Counted from the stretch's first letter, positions 1 through 6,553 are shown. The stretch: 7,672 nt of DNA from Syntrophobacterales bacterium (GCA_030613915.1 JAUWKY010000103.1:1-7672), one strand, 5' to 3'. The notes: generated by a model from the sequence alone, not told the origin. Translations and numbers: made by a program.

Positions 1-100
1 GTACCTGAACGGTACGTCGCAGGGACCGACACCCGAGGACGCCAGGAAGGACGCCCATATCCGTGGTCGCAGCAAGTTATTCATGAATTATCCGGGCTAG
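1..100. other. Left-edge segment, possible end of a coding region or mobile element
   Basis: No gene can be assigned. On the plus strand one frame is open from base 2 to a TAG at 98-100, giving about 32 residues that end in FMNYPG. The minus strand is also open here, with an ATG inside the palindrome. The right part carries a 10-bp perfect palindrome, ATTCATGAAT (79-88), immediately followed by the short repeat at 84-99. Bases 1-75 are G+C-rich, while 100-180 are clearly A+T-rich, so a junction near base 100 is plausible. It could be the end of an insertion sequence or the tail of a neighbouring gene. Neither is proven. Confidence 0.2.
84..99 (+). repeat. Short interspersed repeat, copy 1
   Basis: The sequence TGAATTATCCGGGCTA matches the copy at 170-185 in 15 of 16 bases, in the same orientation. 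The 10-base core ATCCGGGCTA occurs three times in the window (here, at 176-185, and inverted at 6554-6563), always outside coding sequence or at a stop codon. The copy overlaps the palindrome at 79-88. Its function is unknown; it could be a terminal repeat of a mobile element or a dispersed intergenic motif. Confidence 0.5.
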
Positions 101-169
101 ATTACCACAAAAGATGTGAAATATGAAAGTGAAAGGTCGGATTTGGTTCTGAATAGTGGGGGAGATTTG

Positions 170-185
170 TGAAATATCCGGGCTA
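170..185 (+). repeat. Short interspersed repeat, copy 2, at the phosphatase stop codon
   Basis: The sequence TGAAATATCCGGGCTA is nearly identical to copy 1. The minus-strand stop codon TAG of the PP2C phosphatase gene (plus bases 183-185) forms the end of this repeat. The two copies therefore flank an A+T-rich 70-base segment (100-169) just downstream of that gene. A repeat that supplies a stop codon is compatible with past insertion at the 3' end of the gene, although the phosphatase domain looks complete. Confidence 0.5.
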
Positions 186-1475
186 AAGGTCTCGCCATAT
201 TTCGAGTATGGTCAAGTCGTCTGTTATCTCGGCGTTTGCCCGCCAGGTTTGGATTTCATCCAACAACTTGCTGCCCCATGGCGGCCCTTTTGCCGTCTTG
301 ACATGTTCGGGTAAGCGGTTGCTGGCAAACAACTCGTCACTTTCATTTCTGGCTTCAGTGACCCCGTCAGTTATAAAGAGAATCGATTGTCCGGGTTCTA
401 TGATAATTTCTGCTGTTTCGTAAACGGGGCTCGGTACGACACCCAAGGATATACCGCTCAATTCAGGGATCTTGCCCAACCCCTTCCCCACAAACCACAA
501 TGGAAACAGATGTCCTCCTCGCACAAGCTGCATTCTCCCGGTCGCAGGCCAATACTTTCCAACAATGATGGTGGCAAATAAACCCTCTTTGGCCAGCAGA
601 CTGTACATGGCACTGTTCACACTCTCAAGCATCTTATCAACTTCTTGCTGCACCAACGCTTCGCTACGAATCCTCGCCCACAAGGCTACCATGACCAGGG
701 CAGCGGGAAGACCTTTGCCACAAACATCGGCCACGTAGACGAGCCAACTGCCGTCGGGCATAGGGATGATATCGTATAAATCACCACCAACGAAGGCTGC
801 GGGCAATGACACAGCCCACGCCTTGCTCCCACCTTCCATTTCTGGACATTCTGGACAAAACTGCGCTTGAATATGGGATGCAGCTTCCAGTTCAATACGT
901 AATCTTTGCTGCTTGAGTTGGGCCTCCAGGAGTCTTGAGCGGATTATGGCCACTCCGGCCAGGTGGGCAAAGCTGTCCAAAATTTCTTCATCCTCTACAT
1001 TGAAACATGGCTTGTTCTTGGAGTTCAGGACCTCTATCACACCTAAAAGTTCTTTGCCATAGACAATGGGAACGCACAAGAGGGTTCGGGTGTGAAATCC
1101 GGTGTAATGATCAGCATCCTTGAAAAATCTGGTGTCTTGCTGCACATCTTGGATGATAACGGGCTTGCGGTTGACCGCAACCCATCCGGCGAGCCCCTCG
1201 CCCATTTTCAGTTCGACGTTACTTTTGAGGATTTGTTCTGTTTTTTCACCCAAAGCCTCATTCTTGGCCAAAGAGAACTCAAGTACATTGAGTTTTGAAT
1301 TGTAAAGCAGAATTGACGAAGCCTCCGCGTCGGTCACTTCCTGGGCCAAGTCCAGGAGCTGTGGCAACAAATCATCGAGGGACTCTATGCCTGCAAGCGA
1401 CTGGCTCGCTTTGACTAGATTTTTTAGACGTTTGGCAACATTGGCTTCGTTAGCACTGTAGGTATTCATGTCCAT
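183..1475 (-). CDS. GAF domain-containing SpoIIE/RsbU-type PP2C serine/threonine phosphatase
   Basis: A cytoplasmic 430-residue protein with no signal peptide or membrane segment. A GAF sensor domain spans about residues 33-180, a charged helical linker about 178-205, and a PP2C/SpoIIE phosphatase domain about 218-428. Metal-binding and catalytic motifs are intact: GGDLYD (230-235, D232 and D235), ADVCGKG (249-255, D250), TDGVTEA (369-375, D370) and TDDLT (418-422). Family members usually dephosphorylate phospho-Ser/Thr on STAS-domain anti-sigma antagonists, or related partner-switch proteins, when their sensor domain is engaged. No such partner is encoded here. The ATG is preceded by GAGG about 8 bases upstream and starts 30 bases after the sigma-54 activator stop, so the two genes are probably co-transcribed. 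Another ATG two codons in cannot be excluded. The GAF resembles that of the upstream activator and carries an NKFDE-like signature (N151, F158, D162, E163). A CPEC motif (207-210) sits where RsbU-like proteins usually have a leucine-rich 'LLP' stretch. Domain assignment is firm; the substrate is unknown. Confidence 0.93.
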   Translation of the reverse strand: MDMNTYSANEANVAKRLKNLVKASQSLAGIESLDDLLPQLLDLAQEVTDAEASSILLYNSKLNVLEFSLAKNEALGEKTEQILKSNVELKMGEGLAGWVAVNRKPVIIQDVQQDTRFFKDADHYTGFHTRTLLCVPIVYGKELLGVIEVLNSKNKPCFNVEDEEILDSFAHLAGVAIIRSRLLEAQLKQQRLRIELEAASHIQAQFCPECPEMEGGSKAWAVSLPAAFVGGDLYDIIPMPDGSWLVYVADVCGKGLPAALVMVALWARIRSEALVQQEVDKMLESVNSAMYSLLAKEGLFATIIVGKYWPATGRMQLVRGGHLFPLWFVGKGLGKIPELSGISLGVVPSPVYETAEIIIEPGQSILFITDGVTEARNESDELFASNRLPEHVKTAKGPPWGSKLLDEIQTWRANAEITDDLTILEIWRDL

Positions 1476-1505
1476 AAAAAATCCTCATTTCAATCATTAA
1501 GCGGG

Positions 1506-3119
1506 TTAAAATCCATATCTCTGCATTTTTTTCATGAGCCCGTATCGGCTCAAGCCTAATTCTTTAGCTGCTCTGGTCCTGTTCCCACCATGCTTTTCCA
1601 GCAATTGAGACAGAACGGACTTTTCCAATGCTTCAACCATCTCCTTGAGAGTCCCTTGCACATTCAACTCAGGTCTAACCATTGCCGATCTTTTGACTAT
1701 TTTTTCTGAAAGGCATGAGAACTCTATAGTACCCACATCCTGCGCCAAGGCCACTGCCCTTTCAAGCTCATTCTCCAGCTCTCTAACGTTCCCTGGAAAC
1801 GGATAGTTCTCCAGACAGTGCAATACTTCCTGACTCAAACCTTGCATAGGTCTGTCGATCTTTTGGCTGTATTTATCCACAAAATACTGAGCCAGGAGTC
1901 GAATGTCGCCTGTCCTTTTTCGCAGTGGCGGCACTTTGATGGTGAATACATTGAGGCGGTAGAGGAGATCCTCTCTGAATCTTCCCTGGGCCACCTCCTC
2001 TTCCAAATTTTTATTGGTTGCAGATATCACCCTGGTATCTACTTTCTTGTAGTGCTCAGCCCCCAATGGTCTGACCTCACCATCTTGTAGGACTCGCAAA
2101 AGACTGGTTTGCATCGCCGGCGACATCTCCCCCACTTCGTCAAGAAAGATTGTACCGCCATGAGCAGTTTCAAAAAGCCCTTTCTTGTTGGCAATGGCAC
2201 CAGTGAAGGCTCCTTTTCTATGACCGAAAAGCTCGCTCGTGAGTAGGGTCTCTGGAATGCCGCCGCAGTTCTGAGAGATAAATGGTCTGTTTTTCTTTGG
2301 ACTGTTATAGTGGATACAGCGGGCGATAAGCTCTTTTCCTGTACCTGTCTCTCCCTCTATGAGGACAGTTATGTCTAAATTTATCACTTTTTCACAGAGT
2401 CTGAACAAATCAATCATCACCTTGCTGTTTCCGATTATCTCGGAAAAACTATGCCGTCCTTCAATTTCTTGTCGAAGGATTATGTTCTCCTCCTGAGTGT
2501 GTCTGAGCAATTTATCCTGTTCTCTACTGACAGCATGCAATTCCTTATATGCCCCGCCCAACTCAGCATACATCCGGGCATTGTCCAGAGCCATGGCTAT
2601 TATGGGGGTAAGTGTTGTGACAAAGGTGAGATCTTCCTCGCCAAAATTTCCTTGCTTTTTGTTAAGAACCTCGAGAACACCGATAGTTTTTTCTTTCTTT
2701 TGTAAGGGAGCAGCTATCATGGAATTTGTTTCAAAACCAGTGGAATAGTCGATCTTCTTATAATGGCGGGAGTCTTCAGAAATGTTGGATATCAACTCTT
2801 CTTTCCCACTCTTAAACACACTGCCGGCAATACCTTGATCTGCAGGAAAACGCATTTCTTTTAATTTTGTCACGAGGCCATCCGGATCACTCTCCGCCCA
2901 ACAAAACACAAATTCGTCTTTTTCTTCGTCATGTAAAATGACAGATACGCCTTCTGCCCCCATTACTTCTTTCATTTGTTTAATAATATCTAAAATGAGA
3001 TCATCGATTTCAATATATTGATAAAGAGACTGACTAATATGCCACAATGTCTTCATCACATTAGTTTCTCTACTCAGGGCGCCATTGTCCTCCTTCTTTT
3101 CTTTCTTATTTCTAGCCAT
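1506..3119 (-). CDS. Sigma-54-dependent transcriptional activator, GAF-AAA+-Fis type
   Basis: A 537-residue bacterial enhancer-binding protein that hydrolyses ATP to open promoters held by sigma-54 RNA polymerase. A basic N-terminus is followed by a GAF domain (about 39-183), a coiled-coil-like linker (about 186-222), the AAA+ domain (about 226-460) and a C-terminal Fis-type helix-turn-helix (about 490-537, core GNRTRAAKELGLSRYGL). The ATPase looks fully active: Walker A GETGTGKE (256-263), the sigma-54 contact loop GAFTGA (303-308), Walker B IFLDE (324-328), arginine-finger region FREDLLYRLN (381-390) and PGNVREL (442-448). With no receiver domain, it should respond to a ligand or protein acting on the GAF domain, as NifA, FhlA and NorR do, rather than to phosphorylation. 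I cannot name the ortholog or signal. The ATG has GAGGT 7 bases upstream. It is the first gene of the probable operon with the PP2C phosphatase, behind a leader of up to about 190 bases. The NKFD part of an NKFDE-like motif is present (N153, K154, F159, D163). Confidence 0.95.
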   Translation of the reverse strand: MARNKKEKKEDNGALSRETNVMKTLWHISQSLYQYIEIDDLILDIIKQMKEVMGAEGVSVILHDEEKDEFVFCWAESDPDGLVTKLKEMRFPADQGIAGSVFKSGKEELISNISEDSRHYKKIDYSTGFETNSMIAAPLQKKEKTIGVLEVLNKKQGNFGEEDLTFVTTLTPIIAMALDNARMYAELGGAYKELHAVSREQDKLLRHTQEENIILRQEIEGRHSFSEIIGNSKVMIDLFRLCEKVINLDITVLIEGETGTGKELIARCIHYNSPKKNRPFISQNCGGIPETLLTSELFGHRKGAFTGAIANKKGLFETAHGGTIFLDEVGEMSPAMQTSLLRVLQDGEVRPLGAEHYKKVDTRVISATNKNLEEEVAQGRFREDLLYRLNVFTIKVPPLRKRTGDIRLLAQYFVDKYSQKIDRPMQGLSQEVLHCLENYPFPGNVRELENELERAVALAQDVGTIEFSCLSEKIVKRSAMVRPELNVQGTLKEMVEALEKSVLSQLLEKHGGNRTRAAKELGLSRYGLMKKMQRYGF

Positions 3120-3167
3120 TGTGGTTACCTCAGAAACACTAGTAAAGAATCCGGGCCCTTCGAAGAT

Positions 3168-3180
3168 CCCGCTGTGCGGG
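3168..3180. other. Small G+C-rich hairpin in the activator leader
   Basis: CCCGC and GCGGG form a perfect 5-bp stem around the loop TGT, about 49-61 bases upstream of the activator ATG. No T-run follows on either strand, so it is not a standard intrinsic terminator. It might affect leader structure or mRNA stability. Confidence 0.35.
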
Positions 3181-3247
3181 GGTAGACCCGACTTTGAGCC
3201 ACTTCCAGAGGGGGCTCTTGACCTCTTTCCTTCATGCGGAAGTCGGC

Positions 3248-3287
3248 TGGAGTAATGGAGTGGTGGAGTATTGGAGTATTGGAAAAA
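3248..3287 (+). repeat. Five-unit 8-bp tandem repeat (TGGAGTAT type)
   Basis: The units begin at 3248, 3256, 3264, 3272 and 3280, exactly 8 bases apart: TGGAGTAA, TGGAGTGG, TGGAGTAT, TGGAGTAT and TGGAAAAA. The first four share TGGAGT; the last keeps only TGGA. It lies in the leader of the activator gene, so copy-number slippage would change the leader length but no known protein. Confidence 0.8.
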
Positions 3288-3314
3288 ACTGAAGTCCGGC
3301 AGTCACTGGAGATC

Positions 3315-3344
3315 ATTTTGCCTCGACATATGGTGACATGTCAA
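3315..3344 (-). promoter_or_regulatory. Candidate sigma-70-type promoter and palindromic operator for the activator operon
   Basis: Read on the minus strand, a perfect -35 box TTGACA (3339-3344) is followed after 18 bases by CAAAAT (3315-3320), which matches the -10 consensus in four of six positions. Transcription would begin near 3308, about 190 bases before the activator ATG. The -35 box overlaps a perfect 10-bp palindrome, TGACATGTCA (3334-3343). A half-site, GACAT, recurs one helical turn away (3325-3329). This layout would suit a repressor or an autoregulator. The -35 match and palindrome are direct observations; promoter function is inference. Confidence 0.35.
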
Positions 3345-3627
3345 GTTGGGCTTTTTCCGCCCCTGTATTCTTGCCAGGTTTAAACAACGAGGCCTATCCC
3401 GTACAGACGTCCCAGATGAGCCCCCAAAAGGAAAAAATGTTCAGAGTCATGGCTGAGACCAGAGCACAAGGAATGGAGAATCGGTTGATATATTCGAGAA
3501 GGAACTGCGGCCCGCCTTGGGTGATTCTGGCATGCAAAGCAGATACATGATGCCACAGTTTGATTACGAGTGTACAAGAACGTGCGGAGGGTTCTATCTG
3601 AGTTGGATTGCGCCTCAGTTCTGGATC
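3345..3627. other. Gene-free stretch between the small protein gene and the activator promoter
   Basis: I see no convincing gene, RNA gene or terminator in these 283 bases. Short frames of 65-70 codons exist on both strands. They have no recognisable domain, and none has a clear ribosome-binding site. A weak 5-bp inverted repeat (CTGAG at 3598-3602 with CTCAG at 3614-3618) lies just past the small gene's stop, without a T-run. Confidence 0.4.
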
Positions 3628-3864
3628 TTAATTCAATCCCTTGGTAAATTCTTCCACTTCCTTCTCAAGTTTATTGACAGCGCTCTTGATCTTGTCCAAG
3701 GCTGCAGCCACCTTCTTGTCCTGAACGGAGGCTGACTCAATCCCACTTACAGCATCTCCTATCTCAGCAACCGCCTGTCCAAGAATGTTATTTAGCTGCT
3801 CCGCGGCCTCAAGCTGTCTCTGCATCAACATAATGTCCTGAACTGTGAGCGTTCGTTTCGACAT
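3628..3864 (-). CDS. Small helical hypothetical protein, 78 residues
   Basis: I do not recognise a family. The product is highly charged (about 10 Lys/Arg and 12 Asp/Glu), with no Cys, Trp, Tyr or Pro and no hydrophobic stretch long enough for a membrane segment. It should therefore be soluble and almost entirely alpha-helical. Two helices with heptad-like hydrophobic spacing are likely, about 8-44 and 48-75, broken near ESASVQD (43-49). That pattern suggests a helical hairpin or coiled coil that oligomerises or binds another protein. A strong purine-rich ribosome-binding site (AGGGGGT) lies about 9 bases upstream of the ATG. The good ribosome-binding site and biased composition support a real gene. 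It has its own 214-base upstream gap after the hybrid kinase gene and a 508-base gap before the activator, so it may be transcribed alone. An adaptor role in the surrounding signalling genes is only a guess. Confidence 0.7.
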   Translation of the reverse strand: MSKRTLTVQDIMLMQRQLEAAEQLNNILGQAVAEIGDAVSGIESASVQDKKVAAALDKIKSAVNKLEKEVEEFTKGLN

Positions 3865-3870
3865 TGTCGG

Positions 3871-3879
3871 CTACCCCCT
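3871..3879 (-). promoter_or_regulatory. Ribosome-binding site of the small helical protein
   Basis: On the minus strand the sequence AGGGGGTAG lies shortly upstream of the ATG at 3864. It is a good Shine-Dalgarno match and is the main evidence that this short frame is translated from that ATG. Confidence 0.55.
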
Positions 3880-4030
3880 GAGTTTCGTTTAGTCTCTCCA
3901 GGTCTTAGATGTCCTCCCAGATGTTTCCCCCCACTTCCTCAACCTATGAGCCTCTCTACAGATTGTGTCTGATGCTCGGCCGACAAATTTTCTTAGTCTA
4001 ACTTAGCACAGGATAATGGAGTTGGTCAAA

Positions 4031-4044
4031 AGGGATTTGCCCCT
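4031..4044 (-). terminator. Weak possible terminator after the hybrid kinase gene
   Basis: About 35 bases after the kinase stop, the minus strand reads AGGG, a six-base loop GCAAAT, CCCT and then TTT. The stem is only 4 bp and the T-run is short. It is the best terminator-like structure in the 214-base gap but may not be functional. Confidence 0.2.
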
Positions 4045-4078
4045 GTCAACATCTTGGGCCAGCCCGGACTCGCATTGT

Positions 4079-6538
4079 TCATTGGGATGAGGGTTTATCC
4101 AAGACTTCACGTACAACTTTCAGTATTTGCCTCAGATCATAAGGCTTACTGATAAAACCTTTGGCCCCGTTTTTTAGGATTTCTCTTGTGGGTCCGTCTG
4201 GGGAGTAGCCACTGGCAATGGCTACCTTAGCCTCGAGATTGATCTTCAACAGCTCAAGCAGACAGAGTTTTCCACCCATGCCAGGCATGATCAGATCTAG
4301 GATAACCAGGTCGATCTTCTTTTGCTCTTTACTATAAATCTGTAAAGCACTTTCACCGTCAGCGGCCGTGAGTACAGTGTAGCCAAACTCTTCCAGTATC
4401 TGAGTACCAAGGCTGCGGATTGGTTCTTCGTCGTCCACGAGCAAAATGGTCTCGCTTCCGCCCTCGGGCGCGGTCATATGCTCCTCTGCCTTCCTGGCTT
4501 CCTCGGTAGAATCAATGGTTGGCAGATAAATCTTGAAGGTAGTGCCCTCGTCGGGCTCACTGTAGCACACAATGTGGCCATTGTGGCTTTTGACTATCCC
4601 ATAAACCGTGGCCAATCCCAGACCAGTGCCCTTACCGGTCTCTTTCGTGGTGTAGAAGGGCTCAAAGATGTGTTCTATGGTCATTTTATCTATGCCGTGA
4701 CCGGTGTCAGTAACTGTTAACTGGACATAGCTCCCGGGGTTAGCCACGCGATGGATTTTGCAGTAGTCTTGATCCAGGATGACATTAGCCGTTTCAACTA
4801 TCAGTTTTCCACCGTCGGGCATAGCATCTTTGGCATTTACCGCTAGGTTCATGAGGATCTGTTCTATCTGGCCGGGGTCTGCATTGACCATCTTGAGGTC
4901 TTCGGCCAAGCGGAATTTAACCTCTATCATCTTGGGAATAGTCCGCTCCAGTAACAGCCTTACATTTTCCACCTCGCGGTTAAAGTCGATGGGCTGTAGC
5001 TCGCTTTCTATCTTGCGGCTGAAGGTGAGCAATTGTTGCGTGAGCTCTGCGCCTCTCGTGGCGGCGCGGACAATTTGCTGGAGTCCCCGCTGTCCGGAAT
5101 CGTCGTCATCCATTTTAAGGAGGAGTAACTGGGCATATCCCTGAACAGCCTGAAGCAGGTTGTTGAAGTCGTGGGCAATGCCTCCGGCGAGGGTGCCCAC
5201 AGCTTCCATTTTTTGAGCTTGGCGCAGTTGGACTTGCATCCTTTCTTTTTCTTTTTCGGCTTCCTTGCGCTCAGTGGTGTCTCGTGCGAAAACGCAATTG
5301 TATTCTTTCCCCTCAAATTCCAGATAATTAACCGTAATCTCCACCGGAAAGACTCTACCTTCCCTGGTTCGGTGCTGAGACTCAACAATGAAAGAACCTC
5401 TTCTCCTGACTTCCTGCCAATGCTCTGGCCAGGCTGCCGCTGGGAAGTTTGGGTCTATGTCAGGTACGGTCATTGACAGCAGTTCCTGGCGTGAATATCC
5501 GAGCGAGGAGCAAGCTGTATCGTTTACGTAGATAAATTTGGCATCGGGTCCCATCCAGAAAGCTGCGTCTCCGGCGTTGTCAACAGAGAATTGTGTAAGC
5601 CTGAGCACATCCTCAACGCGCTTGCGTTCAGCAATTTCTCCAAGCAATTCCTGATTGATGAAAGAAAGTTCAGCAGTCTTAGCTTTCACCTGTGCTCTGA
5701 GAATCAAACCGGTCACAAGAAACAGTAGTAATAATCCGCCGGCAGCCGCCAATATTCCCACCAACCATTTCGGCAATTGCCATTTCACCTTGGTGGGAGT
5801 CCATTTGTCCAGTGCTTGATGATAGATCGAACTCTTGTCGCTCTTCAGGGGCGCCAAATGTTTGTCAATCGCTCGAATGAGCTCGCGATGTTTCTTTTTT
5901 GGCACCGCAAAGTGGACCTCTGTGTGGCTGAAGATGATAGGGCTTCTACTAACATCATAGTTCGTTTCAAATTCAAGACCATACAATCGATTGACAACAC
6001 CTGCGTCTACTTTCTTCCGTGCAATGAGTTCTAAAACAGCATCGTATTCATAGGCTTCTATAAACCTACATTTCAATTTCAGTTGTTCAGCAAGGTTTCT
6101 TAAGTTGTGATAATGAATATCATCGTGAACGACGGCTATTTTCTTGTTATCTAAATTAACAATTTGATTTATATCCGAATCTACTTGAGTGTAGACTGCA
6201 CCCCAGTCAGAGTATATGTCTTCATAGGTAAAATCGTAGACTTCGTTTCTTTCTCTAGAATATCCAATGCCAACGACAAGATCGATCTCTCCCCTTTTCA
6301 GTCTCTCAAGACATTCCGCCAAAGAACCTGGAATATAGTCTAGGCGCCATCCCTCTTTGGCGCCAATGTATTCAAGGATATCTATGAGGAAGCCTTTTGC
6401 CTGACCATCGGCATCAACAAATGCCAGCGGCTGATTATCATGTACTCCCACTCTCAGTCGCCCAGCGGCACAAACAGGAGGCGCTAGGTTCCACTGAAGG
6501 AATAGACAAAAAAGGAATACAAGCAAACCTTTCCTCAT
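4079..6538 (-). CDS. Membrane hybrid histidine kinase with periplasmic SBP_bac_3 sensor, PAS and receiver domains
   Basis: An 819-residue sensor kinase. In order: signal peptide (1-25, cleavage likely after VCAA), periplasmic solute-binding protein family 3 domain (about 27-247), one transmembrane helix (about 258-280), a short coiled coil, PAS domain with PAC (about 311-425), HisKA dimerisation/phosphoacceptor domain (about 445-510), HATPase_c (about 554-673) and C-terminal receiver (about 696-815). The phospho-accepting histidine is H456 in AHDFNNLL. ATP-site motifs are intact: N568, D611 in DTGHGI, FEPFYTTK (625-632) and GKGTGLGL (635-642). The receiver has D702/D703, phospho-acceptor D748, S776 and K798. 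Ligand binding should drive autophosphorylation and transfer from H456 to D748. The next phospho-acceptor is not encoded here. In the sensor, R97 aligns with the carboxylate-binding Arg of amino-acid-binding proteins. N183 falls where these usually have the amine-binding Asp, so the ligand may not be an ordinary amino acid. The ATG has AGAGGGAG just upstream, and the signal peptide supports this start. The gene is 192 bases after thiL, with its own candidate promoter. Confidence 0.96.
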   Translation of the reverse strand: MRKGLLVFLFCLFLQWNLAPPVCAAGRLRVGVHDNQPLAFVDADGQAKGFLIDILEYIGAKEGWRLDYIPGSLAECLERLKRGEIDLVVGIGYSRERNEVYDFTYEDIYSDWGAVYTQVDSDINQIVNLDNKKIAVVHDDIHYHNLRNLAEQLKLKCRFIEAYEYDAVLELIARKKVDAGVVNRLYGLEFETNYDVSRSPIIFSHTEVHFAVPKKKHRELIRAIDKHLAPLKSDKSSIYHQALDKWTPTKVKWQLPKWLVGILAAAGGLLLLFLVTGLILRAQVKAKTAELSFINQELLGEIAERKRVEDVLRLTQFSVDNAGDAAFWMGPDAKFIYVNDTACSSLGYSRQELLSMTVPDIDPNFPAAAWPEHWQEVRRRGSFIVESQHRTREGRVFPVEITVNYLEFEGKEYNCVFARDTTERKEAEKEKERMQVQLRQAQKMEAVGTLAGGIAHDFNNLLQAVQGYAQLLLLKMDDDDSGQRGLQQIVRAATRGAELTQQLLTFSRKIESELQPIDFNREVENVRLLLERTIPKMIEVKFRLAEDLKMVNADPGQIEQILMNLAVNAKDAMPDGGKLIVETANVILDQDYCKIHRVANPGSYVQLTVTDTGHGIDKMTIEHIFEPFYTTKETGKGTGLGLATVYGIVKSHNGHIVCYSEPDEGTTFKIYLPTIDSTEEARKAEEHMTAPEGGSETILLVDDEEPIRSLGTQILEEFGYTVLTAADGESALQIYSKEQKKIDLVILDLIMPGMGGKLCLLELLKINLEAKVAIASGYSPDGPTREILKNGAKGFISKPYDLRQILKVVREVLDKPSSQ

Positions 6539-6553
6539 GGCTCCCTCTTTTCA

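Larger units (their letters stand above)
3120..3314 (-). other. Leader region of the activator gene
   Basis: This noncoding stretch lies between the candidate promoter and the activator start. It holds a small hairpin (3168-3180) and an 8-bp tandem repeat (3248-3287). A 63-codon minus-strand frame through it is built largely from the repeat and shows no protein-like features, so I treat the region as an untranslated leader. Confidence 0.4.

Noticed and set aside
2572..2579. ATCCGGGC inside the activator gene as another copy of the short repeat
   Set aside because: Only the 8-base core matches, it lies in coding sequence, and the flanks do not resemble the intergenic copies; likewise the 8-base match at 3149-3156.
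3125..3316. 63-codon minus-strand frame upstream of the activator
   Set aside because: Its sequence is largely produced by the 8-bp tandem repeat and leader hairpin, it shows no domain, and it has no clear ribosome-binding site.
3338..3577. Overlapping 65-70 codon frames on both strands in the intergenic gap
   Set aside because: They overlap each other, lack protein-like composition and have no recognisable motif.
4779..5144. 121-codon plus-strand frame inside the hybrid kinase
   Set aside because: It is antisense to the intact HisKA/HATPase region, which has every catalytic motif; it is serine-rich in the way typical of antisense shadows.
5008..5388. 126-codon minus-strand frame inside the hybrid kinase
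   Set aside because: It is an alternative frame of the PAS/HisKA coding region and lies fully within the real gene.
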